DNA of 64,000 nt from Candidatus Marispirochaeta associata. GTDB taxonomy: Bacteria > Spirochaetota > Spirochaetia > JC444 > Marispirochaetaceae. This document shows positions 1 to 7,794 of this stretch, one piece after another. Location of the stretch: contig JWTM01000292.1 of the NCBI GenBank assembly GCA_001749745.1, forward strand, positions 62,001 through 126,000. Direction: 5' to 3'. The notes under the pieces are model-generated. The model was not told the DNA's origin. It ran no database searches and worked only from the letters and a program-made list of their open reading frames with translations. Numbering within the stretch: position 1 is the stretch's first letter; each line of letters begins with the position of its first letter. Both the position numbers and the translations under genes were made by a program.

Positions 1-292
1 CCTTCCCGACAGAGCCGTTTACGGCTCCCTTGCGCGCAAGGCCGTTCAGCCGTCCGGCGACCTCCTCTCGGCTCAAATCTCCCCCGGTTCTCCGATAACG
101 CCGCCAGATTCGCTCCGCCGGCTCCGGCAGCATACTTAAACAGAGGGCGATTTCCGCCTCTTCAGGAGAGAAGAAGCGGCGGAGTATCTGTAGCTCGATA
201 CCCGACGGAGAGGAGGGAAAGGCGACCGGCATGGAGTCGAGATGATCGCGCAGTCGCCGGTAGAGCGCGGTTTCGATGGCTGTTGGGCTCAT
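1..292 (-). CDS. N-terminal part of a probable 4Fe-4S-type protein (cut by the window edge)
   Basis: An open frame on the minus strand starts with ATG at 292-290 and runs off the left edge without a stop. The first residues read MSPTAIETALYRRLRDHLDS, followed by a helical segment containing RRFFSPEEAEIA and then LPEPAERIWRRY. From memory this pattern matches the small helical N-terminal domain of putative 4Fe-4S dicluster proteins found in anaerobes, but the cysteine part lies outside the window, so the assignment is inferred. Its ATG shares one base with the TGA of the upstream rubredoxin-glutamate synthase gene (TGATG), which indicates translational coupling in one operon. Confidence 0.5.
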   Translation of the reverse strand, partial: MSPTAIETALYRRLRDHLDSMPVAFPSSPSGIELQILRRFFSPEEAEIALCLSMLPEPAERIWRRYRRTGGDLSREEVAGRLNGLARKGAVNGSVGK

Positions 293-1695
293 CAGCAGTG
301 CTTCACCGAGGTGTGCGCGGAGATCTCGGAGCTGGTTGTGCAGAGATCCTCGATAGAGAGGGCATGGAGGTCGCTTTTGCCGGTTATTCGGGCGAAGGTC
401 TTGAGCTCATCCGTGGAAACCCGCAAGAAATTGGTCAATCTCTCGGCCGCCGCCTCTGAATCGAGGCGCTTGCGCAACTCGGGATTCTGGGTGGTTATCC
501 CCATGGGGCAGTTGCCGGAGTCGCAAATTCGGTACTGCTGGCAGCCGCAGGCCATCAGAGCGGCCGTTCCCAGGGCTATGGCATCCGCACCCAATGCGAG
601 AGCCTTGGCAAAATCGGGAGAGACCCTCAAGCCCCCGGTGATTACGAGGGAGATATGTTCGGCGCCGTGGTTATGCAAGGCCCGCCGGGCTCGATAGAGG
701 GCGAAGATCGAGGGCACCGAGGTGGCGAATTTTATCAGCTTCGGTGCCGCACCGGTTGCTCCGGCCCTGCCGTCTATGGTAACGAAATCCGGTTCGCTGC
801 GAATTACTACCTCGAGATCCTCTTCGATATTACCGGCGGCGATCTTAACCCCGATCGGGCGTCCGCCGCTCATCTCCCTCAAACGACTCACCGCCGACTT
901 GAGCTCCGCCTGGGTAGTAATATCCGGAAAATGGGAGGGACTGATGATATCCTCACCCGGCCGGCGCCCTCGAACGGCGGCAATCTCCTCGGTCACCTTC
1001 CTCCCCGGGAGATGCCCGCCCATGCCCGGCTTGGCGGACTGGCCGATCTTGATCTCGATCGCATCCGCCCGGCGCAGGTTCTCCTCAGTAACGCTGTATT
1101 TATTGGCCACGTACTCGAAGATATAACGGTGAGCAGCCTCCATCTCCGCCGGCAGGATTCCTCCCTCCCCGGAACAGACCGCCGTGCCGACCGCCGCGCT
1201 TCCCTTGGCCAGGGCCAGTTTAGCCTCGGCCGAAAGAGCGCCGTAGGACATATGAGTTACAAAGAGCGGCGTATCGAGTACCAGCGGTTTCTCTGCATGA
1301 GGGCCGATAAGCGTCCGGGTAGAGACCGGATCTTCATGATTGAGGGGAATCCGCGCCAGTTGGGCCCCCTGAATCAGGATCTGATCCCACGAAAAACCGG
1401 GATTGAGGGTACGCATAGGCTCGATGATCGACTCCCCGTTCTCGGCCATGCGATGTATATCGGCCATCCAAGTCTCGTACTGGTCCGAATCACGCAGATA
1501 CTTCTCGGCCTCCGGCAGACTCTCGGTCTCGGATATATCTGATTGTACCTCTCCGCCGGCCTCTAAAGGCCGATAGTATTTCTTGGGCGTACCGCAGACG
1601 GGGCAGACCCAATCATCGCCCAATTCCGCGAAAAGAACTCCCTCTTTCTCCTCGTCGTATACATAATCGCAGACTTCGCAGACAAATTTCGCCAT
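292..1695 (-). CDS. Rubredoxin domain fused to an FMN-binding glutamate synthase (GltB central/FMN domain) protein
   Basis: The 467-residue protein begins with a rubredoxin-like domain (residues 1-45) with the iron ligands C6, C9, C31 and C34 (CEVC and CPVCG). The rest is the FMN-binding TIM barrel of glutamate synthase, with the segments GKIAAG-like VKIAAGN, DGRAGATGA and GADAIALGTA. Near the C-terminus CGCQQYRICDSGNCPMGI supplies cysteines of the kind that bind the Fe-S cluster of this family. There is no glutamine amidotransferase domain, so it would be an ammonia-type or redox-only homologue. The rubredoxin part suggests electrons come from a small Fe protein rather than directly from NADPH (inference). 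The next gene, an Fe-S protein, overlaps its stop codon. Confidence 0.85.
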   Translation of the reverse strand: MAKFVCEVCDYVYDEEKEGVLFAELGDDWVCPVCGTPKKYYRPLEAGGEVQSDISETESLPEAEKYLRDSDQYETWMADIHRMAENGESIIEPMRTLNPGFSWDQILIQGAQLARIPLNHEDPVSTRTLIGPHAEKPLVLDTPLFVTHMSYGALSAEAKLALAKGSAAVGTAVCSGEGGILPAEMEAAHRYIFEYVANKYSVTEENLRRADAIEIKIGQSAKPGMGGHLPGRKVTEEIAAVRGRRPGEDIISPSHFPDITTQAELKSAVSRLREMSGGRPIGVKIAAGNIEEDLEVVIRSEPDFVTIDGRAGATGAAPKLIKFATSVPSIFALYRARRALHNHGAEHISLVITGGLRVSPDFAKALALGADAIALGTAALMACGCQQYRICDSGNCPMGITTQNPELRKRLDSEAAAERLTNFLRVSTDELKTFARITGKSDLHALSIEDLCTTSSEISAHTSVKHC

Positions 1696-1825
1696 TTAGC
1701 ACCCCTCTCCAATGGTAACATGAAATTCCGCTCTAGCCCTTTAACAAACGTCCCAAACCTGTCACAATCTCCAATGTCGGTCCCCGGCCGACAAAGCTGC
1801 GTTAATAATTCCCGGAGGATTTAGC

Positions 1826-3298
1826 ATGAGCGATCAACTCTCTGAAACAACAATAGAATCAATTTTAAACTCAATCCGCAAATTCAGCGAGGGAATTAGC
1901 GCGGAACTTCCCTTTCGCGATCTGCGCAACAGAATTTCCTCCCTGAAACTTCCCCGTTTCGACTGGCCGGCCTTGGAAATAGGCAATCTCCGGGCCAGAA
2001 TTCCTATTATCCAGGGCGGTATGGGGGTCGGAATCTCCCTTTCGAACCTTGCATCGGCGGTGGCCGAGGCCGGCGGTATCGGCGTTGTGGCGGCCAACGG
2101 GATCGGGATGCTCGAGAAGGACTACTACAAGGACGGTCGAGCCGCTAATTTGCGGGCTTTTCGACGGGAGATACAAAACGCAAAGTCCAAGACCAGCGGG
2201 ATAATCGGCGTTAATATCATGGTGGCGGTCAACGACTTCCACGAACTGCTGGATGTCGCTATCGAAGAGAAGGTCGATATCATCTTCATGGGCGCCGGAT
2301 TGGCCATTAAGGATCTCCCGGTGAAAGAGATGCGTGAGGCCGGGGTAAAAGCGGCCCCCATCGTCAGCTCCGCCCGGGCGGCGACGATGATCTTCCGAAT
2401 GTGGAAAAAGATCTACAACGATGTACCCGATGCGGTGGTCTTCGAGGGCCCAAAGGCGGGCGGGCACCTCGGTTTCTCCGAGGAACAACTGGAGGATCCA
2501 GCATTTCAGCTCGAGGCAATCGTGCCCGAGATTATAGAGACCCTCGTCCCCTTCGAGGAGGAGTTCGGTCGCCAGATTCCGGTTATCGCCGGAGGGGGCG
2601 TCTACTCCGGAGAAGATATCTACGAGGTATTGAAGCTGGGAGCCGCCGGGGTCCAAATGGGAACCCGCTTCGTCGCCACCGAGGAGTGCGATGCGGACCC
2701 GGCCTTCAAGGAGTGCTACGTAGAGGCCGACGAGACGGATATCGGCCTGATCAAGAGCCCCGTCGGGATGCCCGGTCGGGCTATTCGCAATCAGTTTATT
2801 CTCGATACCGAAGCCGGGGAACGCCCCTCCTTCCGCTGCGCCTGGCAGTGCCTGGGGAGTTGTAAAGCAGAGAAAGCAAACTACTGCATCTCCGTAGCCC
2901 TGAACAACGCCCGCCGGGGCAAGCTGAAGCATGGATTCGTCTTCGCCGGCACCAACGCCTATCGGATCGAGAAGATTCAAACTGTTACCGATCTGGTCGG
3001 AGAGCTGGAGGCGGGTTACCGGCTACAAGCCCAGATCAGTACCAAGAGTAGAGCTGAAGCCCTGCTGGAACGTTTGAGCGAGCTCCGTCGCCAGTACGAC
3101 CGGATCTCCCAGCTTATCCGCGAAACAGGTGCCGCCTACGATCAGGCCCTCAAGCAGAAAATCCGCGGCCTGCAGAATGCAGGCATGGAGGAACTGCGCG
3201 AACGCTATACCCAGCTGCAAACCGACATGAGCGAGATTCAGCTCAAGCTTGCCGACCGGCTGGCGGAAAGCTGTGCGCTGTTCATGAAGCGGGTTTAG
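1826..3298 (+). CDS. Nitronate monooxygenase family flavoprotein with C-terminal coiled-coil extension
   Basis: The protein (490 aa) contains the 2-nitropropane dioxygenase/nitronate monooxygenase FMN barrel, seen in IPIIQGGMGVGIS, GVVAANGIG, IIFMGAGLA, VVFEGPKAGGHLGF and PVIAGGGVYSG followed by GAAGVQMGTRFVATEEC. Many homologues in anaerobes are annotated as NAD(P)H-dependent flavin oxidoreductases, and the true substrate is not evident. Usual family length is about 320-370 residues. Here a cysteine-containing stretch (CAWQCLGSC, around residues 345-355) and a charged heptad-rich tail of roughly 85 residues (about 405-490) are added. The start is supported by GGAGG 6-10 bases upstream of ATG. 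It is divergent from the glutamate synthase gene, with a 130-bp shared promoter region. Confidence 0.8.
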   Translation: MSDQLSETTIESILNSIRKFSEGISAELPFRDLRNRISSLKLPRFDWPALEIGNLRARIPIIQGGMGVGISLSNLASAVAEAGGIGVVAANGIGMLEKDYYKDGRAANLRAFRREIQNAKSKTSGIIGVNIMVAVNDFHELLDVAIEEKVDIIFMGAGLAIKDLPVKEMREAGVKAAPIVSSARAATMIFRMWKKIYNDVPDAVVFEGPKAGGHLGFSEEQLEDPAFQLEAIVPEIIETLVPFEEEFGRQIPVIAGGGVYSGEDIYEVLKLGAAGVQMGTRFVATEECDADPAFKECYVEADETDIGLIKSPVGMPGRAIRNQFILDTEAGERPSFRCAWQCLGSCKAEKANYCISVALNNARRGKLKHGFVFAGTNAYRIEKIQTVTDLVGELEAGYRLQAQISTKSRAEALLERLSELRRQYDRISQLIRETGAAYDQALKQKIRGLQNAGMEELRERYTQLQTDMSEIQLKLADRLAESCALFMKRV

Positions 3299-3303
3299 GC
3301 AGC

Positions 3304-5001
3304 TTATTTCTCCCGGTGATAGGGCCAGGCCATAATACCGCCCTCCATCACCTTTACATTGGTAAAGCCGTTCGCCGCTAAGGTGCGAGCGGCCTCGTAC
3401 CCGCGGAGCGAGATCTTACAGTAGGTGATGATCTCGCTCGACTTATCTTCGGGAAGTTCATTCAATCGATTCCGCAGAGCCCCAACAGGTATCAGGTGCT
3501 CCCCAATGCCGAGCCGCATAGTTTCCCACTCTTCGGGACTGCGCGCATCGATAATGAAAGGCTTCTCTCCCCGGTCCAGTTTCTGCTTCACCTCCACTGC
3601 CGAGAGGCCGTCCATCAGACCTTTCAGCTTATTCTGCAGGGCCGAAGCGCAGGCCACAATATTATCTATCGCCAGAGAGAAGGGCGGCGCATAGGGAAGG
3701 TCGGCGTTAACCAGATCGTCTACCGTCAACTTTCCCATAATGGCCATCGCGGCCATCCCGATCTGCTTACTTGCGTCACCCTGACCGATGCACTCAAAAC
3801 CAAGGATACGCCCGCTATCACCGTCGGCGATCATTCTATTGATAAGGATTTTGCTCCCCATAAAACCGGGCCTATCCGGTCCGGCGGTTATTACCGAGAC
3901 GATGTTGGAGTACCCCAGATCGGCGGCATTGGCGGGCTTGATACCGGTAGACCCGGCGGAGAAATCGAAGACCTTACAGACACCGGTCTGTATCGTTCCG
4001 AGGAAACTCGCACCGTTTCCCTTGACCGCGTTCTCACCGGCCACCCGACCTTCAAGATTCGCCAAATCACCATACGGGGCATGTACATTCTTCCCCGTAA
4101 GCCGTTGGGGGATCTCGATACAGTCGCCTACCGCGTAGATATCGGGATCCTCGGTCTGCATATATTCATCCACGAGAATTCCCCGCCGCTCGCCGATCTT
4201 CAATCCTGCATCCCGGGCAAGTTCGCTATTGGGAATCACGCCGATCGCAACGACCGCCAGCTCGCAGGGGATCTCGTCGCCATTTGCGAGCTTCACAGCG
4301 ATGAGCTTTCCCTGATCATTCCCGAGGAATGCCGAAACAGCATTATCGGTGATTACATCCGCCGCGTGGGCTTTGACATGATTCTCCAGAATCTTCGCCA
4401 GCTGCCAATCGAGGAACATCAGGATTTGCGGGAGCATCTCCACGACGGTTATCTTGATGCCCGCAAGCTGTAGCGCTTCGCAGGTCTCAATCCCGATCAA
4501 GCCGCCGCCGACCACTACCGCTTTCTTTATCGTGCCCTCGTCCCGCACCTTGCGCAGATAATCGGCATCCGGCATGGACTGGAGGGTGGTTATTCCATCC
4601 AGCTCAATCCCCGGCACCGGCGGCATCTTCGGTCGCGCCCCCATGGCCAATATGAGTTTGTCGTAAGGGTAACTCTGCTTCTCGCCGGATTGGAGATTCA
4701 CCGTCTCCACCAGCTTCTCCTTACGCTTGATCGCCGTCACCTCCGTATCGGTGACGGCATTTATATTCTTAGCCTTCATAAAGTAGCCGGGATCCCGGAC
4801 TACCCCGGTGGGAGTGCACAGGAGTTGGTTCCTATTATCGAAGAATCCGCCCACGTAGTAGGGATAGCCGCATGAGGCCATGGATAGGTCATGGGCTTTC
4901 TGAATTATGGTTATCTCCGCCTCGTAATCAAGCCGCCGCGCCCTGGCCGCCGCCTTCGGACCCGAAGCCGATCCGCCGATTACCACTATCTTCTGTGCCA
5001 T
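3304..5001 (-). CDS. CoA-disulfide reductase / NADH oxidase family flavoprotein with C-terminal rhodanese domain
   Basis: This 565-residue pyridine nucleotide-disulfide oxidoreductase starts with the FAD motif VVIGGSASGPKAA. C44 in SMASCGYPYYVGG is the single redox cysteine typical of CoA-disulfide reductases and NADH oxidases/peroxidases. A second Rossmann motif (VVVGGGLIGIE) binds NAD(P)H, and IYAVGDC marks the second FAD site. The last ~95 residues form a rhodanese domain with putative active cysteine C528 in YCKISLRG. The fusion is typical of enzymes reducing CoA disulfide, polysulfide or persulfide in the cytoplasm. The start at 5001 is chosen because AGGAGG lies 7 bases upstream; an in-frame start at 5031 has no such site. 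Confidence 0.88.
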   Translation of the reverse strand: MAQKIVVIGGSASGPKAAARARRLDYEAEITIIQKAHDLSMASCGYPYYVGGFFDNRNQLLCTPTGVVRDPGYFMKAKNINAVTDTEVTAIKRKEKLVETVNLQSGEKQSYPYDKLILAMGARPKMPPVPGIELDGITTLQSMPDADYLRKVRDEGTIKKAVVVGGGLIGIETCEALQLAGIKITVVEMLPQILMFLDWQLAKILENHVKAHAADVITDNAVSAFLGNDQGKLIAVKLANGDEIPCELAVVAIGVIPNSELARDAGLKIGERRGILVDEYMQTEDPDIYAVGDCIEIPQRLTGKNVHAPYGDLANLEGRVAGENAVKGNGASFLGTIQTGVCKVFDFSAGSTGIKPANAADLGYSNIVSVITAGPDRPGFMGSKILINRMIADGDSGRILGFECIGQGDASKQIGMAAMAIMGKLTVDDLVNADLPYAPPFSLAIDNIVACASALQNKLKGLMDGLSAVEVKQKLDRGEKPFIIDARSPEEWETMRLGIGEHLIPVGALRNRLNELPEDKSSEIITYCKISLRGYEAARTLAANGFTNVKVMEGGIMAWPYHREK

Positions 5002-5083
5002 ATTGCCTCCTGAAATCAGTCTATCATGCAATACACACTATAGCAAACGATATTCATTTTCATTTATATTAAAATAATATTCG

Positions 5084-5112
5084 TTGCTCCATTACTACCG
5101 GCATGGTAATAT
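5084..5112 (+). promoter_or_regulatory. Sigma-70-type promoter of the nhaC-like gene
   Basis: TTGCTC (5084-5089), a 17-base spacer and TAATAT (5107-5112) precede the antiporter gene. The predicted transcript would begin only about 10 bases before the ATG at 5129, just at the strong AGGAGG ribosome site, so the leader would be very short. Confidence 0.55.
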
Positions 5113-5128
5113 GCTGGAGGAGGAATGT

Positions 5129-6781
5129 ATGAGATCAAGTAAAGCTAAAATTTTGTTCCTATCTCTCTTTTTCTTAGGAGTGACGCTGCTTCCCGCCGTC
5201 GCCCAGGAAGAGAGCGCGGCCAGTTTCGGCGTACTCTCGCTGCTGCCGCCCCTGTTGGCGATCCTCTTGGCCTTCCTTACCAAGCGAGTACTGCTCTCGC
5301 TCTTCATCGGTATCTACTCCGGCTCGTTGATGATCAACGGCTGGAATCCGGTAGTTGCTTTTATGCGCACCGTGGATACTCAGTTCGTCAACACCCTGGC
5401 CGACGGCTGGCATGCGGGAATTCTGATCTTCACCATTACCATCGGTGGTATGGTCGGGATTGTACAGAAAATGGGCGGCACCAGAGCCATTGCAGAAGCC
5501 CTGGCCAAGCGAGCCAAGACCGCCCGGGGCGCTCAGCTTTCGGCGGCAATCCTCGGCATAGTGGTCTTCTTCGACGATTATGCGAACACCCTGATCGTCG
5601 GCCCCACTATGCGGCCCCTGATGGACAAGATGCGAGTTAGCCGGGAGAAACTCTCCTACATCGTCGACTCCACCGCTGCACCGGTGGTCGGCCTGGCCTT
5701 CGTCTCCACCTGGGTCGGCTACGAGATCGGCCTTTTCGGTGATGCCCTCTCGTCAATCGGGTCCGATGTGAGCGGTTTCGCCCTTTTCATTCGCACCATC
5801 CCCTACACCTTCTACAACATCTTCGCCCTGGTTATGATCTTTTCAATAATCGGCACCAAGCGGGATTTCGGTCCCATGCTCAAGGCCGAGAAGCGGGCGA
5901 GGAGCACGGGCGAGGTCCTCTCCCCCACCGCCGAGCCAATGTCCTGGGCCGATATGGACGAAGAGGCCGGCGGCCCCAATCCCAAGACCATCAATGCCAT
6001 CCTGCCGATCCTAACCCTGGTCCTAGTCTCCTTCTTCGGCCTCTGGTACAACGGCTACGGCTACTCCGACGAAGGCACCGTCTGGTACACCTGGGAAGGG
6101 ATCCGCACCAGTTTCGGTAACGCCGACGCCTCGGTGGTACTGATTTGGGGCGCCTTCTCATCCACCCTGGTGGCGCTCTTGCTCGCGGTGGGACAGAAGA
6201 TTCTGACCCTGGCCGAGACGATGGAGTCCTTTATCGAAGGTTCCAAGAGCCTTTTGATCACCGCCATGATCCTGATCCTGGCCTGGTCACTGGGATCGAT
6301 CACCGAGGAAGTAGGTACTGCAAGCTTCCTGGTAGGCGCGGTATCGGAGACCCTGCCGGGCTTCCTGTTGCCGATCATCGTCTTCGTGATCAGCTGCGTG
6401 GTAGCCTTCGCCACCGGAACCAGTTGGGGAACCATGGCGATCGTCATCCCCTTAGCGGTCCCCCTGGCGGCGGCCTACGTCTCCGGCGACGCGGCTTCCG
6501 CTCCGCTGGTCATCGCTTCCTTGAGCGCGGTTCTTTCTGGTTCTATCTTCGGCGACCACTGTTCGCCGATCTCGGATACGACCATCATGAGTTCCATGGC
6601 TTCCGGAGCGGACCATATGGATCACGTCAAGACGCAGATCCCCTATGCCGTCAGCGTAGCCGGCGTGGCGATCGTCTCCTATCTGCTGGTTGCGGCCGGG
6701 CTCCCGGTGCTCCTGGTATTAGTGATCGGCGGCGTCGGCGTCTGGGCCATCGCACGCTTCGCGGGAAAGGAATCGGAATAA
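5129..6781 (+). CDS. NhaC family Na+/H+ antiporter
   Basis: This 550-residue inner-membrane protein has a cleavable-looking N-terminal segment ending PAVAQ and about ten to twelve hydrophobic helices. The family hallmarks are visible: VFFDDYANTLIVGPTMRP, TGTSWGTMAIVIPLAVPLA and the C-terminal GSIFGDHCSPISDTTIMSS. NhaC-type proteins exchange Na+ for H+, and some relatives exchange amino acids or organic acids (for example malate/lactate), so the substrate is not certain. The ATG at 5129 is preceded by GGAGGAGG with good spacing; upstream in-frame ATGs lie inside the promoter. A strong terminator follows directly. Confidence 0.88.
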   Translation: MRSSKAKILFLSLFFLGVTLLPAVAQEESAASFGVLSLLPPLLAILLAFLTKRVLLSLFIGIYSGSLMINGWNPVVAFMRTVDTQFVNTLADGWHAGILIFTITIGGMVGIVQKMGGTRAIAEALAKRAKTARGAQLSAAILGIVVFFDDYANTLIVGPTMRPLMDKMRVSREKLSYIVDSTAAPVVGLAFVSTWVGYEIGLFGDALSSIGSDVSGFALFIRTIPYTFYNIFALVMIFSIIGTKRDFGPMLKAEKRARSTGEVLSPTAEPMSWADMDEEAGGPNPKTINAILPILTLVLVSFFGLWYNGYGYSDEGTVWYTWEGIRTSFGNADASVVLIWGAFSSTLVALLLAVGQKILTLAETMESFIEGSKSLLITAMILILAWSLGSITEEVGTASFLVGAVSETLPGFLLPIIVFVISCVVAFATGTSWGTMAIVIPLAVPLAAAYVSGDAASAPLVIASLSAVLSGSIFGDHCSPISDTTIMSSMASGADHMDHVKTQIPYAVSVAGVAIVSYLLVAAGLPVLLVLVIGGVGVWAIARFAGKESE

Positions 6782-6788
6782 GCATCTC

Positions 6789-6826
6789 GAGCCCGTCGGG
6801 ACTATTCCGACGGGCTCTCTCCTTTA
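6789..6826 (+). terminator. Rho-independent terminator after the nhaC-like gene
   Basis: An 11-bp perfect stem, GAGCCCGTCGG (6789-6799) with CCGACGGGCTC (6807-6817), encloses a 7-base loop and is followed by a pyrimidine/T-rich run. It ends the antiporter transcript just before the convergent nucleotidyltransferase gene. Confidence 0.8.
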
Positions 6827-7729
6827 TGCCGGATTATCCCATAAGGCTTTCGGGTAGCTTCCTTCTGCTACAAGCCCCTCGATTGCCGCTACCACCGCCG
6901 GTTTATCATCGCGGTAGGTTACGCCGAACCATTCCGCCGAAGTCTCGAGAACCTTCACCTGCAAAGATTCCGCCTGGATCAACTCATTCACGACCATGGG
7001 GATGTAGATCTCCGAATCAGACCTGGTTCCAGACTCTTTAAGGAAGCGGATAAAGCTCCGGCGGGCATACTCGAAGACGGGGGGCGTAAAGGCCCACATA
7101 TTCATAGAGACGATCGTATCCTCCCCCAGAGAATCCCGGGTATCCGAGATCATGATCCCGTCTTCATTTCGCTCAATGCCGTGATTCTCCTCAACGTCGA
7201 CCAGCACCCCGTTCTCGTCTGCGGCGCAGACCCCTCGAGAAACCGTTCCGTGGTCGGAAAGGGTATTCTTCAACAAGAAGCCCACCAGGGCGGCATTGAG
7301 CTGCTTCGGATCGACCCGGTCGAGATACTCCGCCGCCCTCGCAAAGGCATCCTTACCGTAGAAATCATCGGCGTTAATGATGATAAAGGGTTCCCGAACC
7401 GAGGAAGCGGCGGTCAGCATCGCATGGGCCGTACCCCAGGGTTTCGTGCGCCCCTCCGGGACACTGAAGCCTGCAGGAATATCGGAGAGCTCCTGAAAGA
7501 CATACTCCACTCTCACCCTGCCCGTGTATCTGGCGCCGATCTGCTCCTTGAAGGGCTCCTCGATATCTCGCCGGATAATAAAAACGACCTTCGAAAAACC
7601 CGCCCGGATGGCGTCGAAGACCGAATAGTCGATAATCGTTTCCCCGGAAGGTCCGACCTGATCCAGCTGTTTGAGTCCGCCGTAGCGGGATCCCATACCC
7701 GCCGCCATGATTACTACCGTCTTATCCAT
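6824..7729 (-). CDS. Sugar-phosphate nucleotidyltransferase-like protein
   Basis: A 301-residue protein with a GT-A nucleotidyltransferase fold. The N-terminal nucleotide loop is VVIMAAGMGSRYGGLKQL, and the conserved catalytic Asp region is FIIINADDFYG (about residues 115-125). GTAHAM corresponds to the loop contacting the nucleotide base in glucose-1-phosphate thymidylyl/uridylyltransferases. It probably transfers NMP from an NTP to a sugar 1-phosphate, but the sugar cannot be read from sequence. It may share a transcript with the phosphodiester-glycosidase-like gene 65 bp upstream, which would link it to the amino-sugar region. Confidence 0.72.
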   Translation of the reverse strand: MDKTVVIMAAGMGSRYGGLKQLDQVGPSGETIIDYSVFDAIRAGFSKVVFIIRRDIEEPFKEQIGARYTGRVRVEYVFQELSDIPAGFSVPEGRTKPWGTAHAMLTAASSVREPFIIINADDFYGKDAFARAAEYLDRVDPKQLNAALVGFLLKNTLSDHGTVSRGVCAADENGVLVDVEENHGIERNEDGIMISDTRDSLGEDTIVSMNMWAFTPPVFEYARRSFIRFLKESGTRSDSEIYIPMVVNELIQAESLQVKVLETSAEWFGVTYRDDKPAVVAAIEGLVAEGSYPKALWDNPA

Positions 7730-7794
7730 GCTTTATAATCTCCTCGGGGCATTATAGGTGGGTGGTAGCTGAAAATAAAGAGACTTTAGTGTTT

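Noticed and set aside
1787..1806. TGTCGG/CCGACA hairpin upstream of the nitronate monooxygenase gene as a riboswitch.
   Set aside because: A short 6-bp stem without any other conserved structure.
1871..2980. Long minus-strand open frame (369 codons) opposite the nitronate monooxygenase gene.
   Set aside because: The sense-strand gene has clear family motifs; the antisense frame is a by-product of GC-rich codon bias and has no recognisable domain or ribosome site.
5040..5090. ACGATATT/AATATTCGT imperfect dyad between the CoA-disulfide reductase and nhaC-like genes as an operator.
   Set aside because: Highly AT-rich stretch where such matches arise by chance; the arms differ by an insertion.
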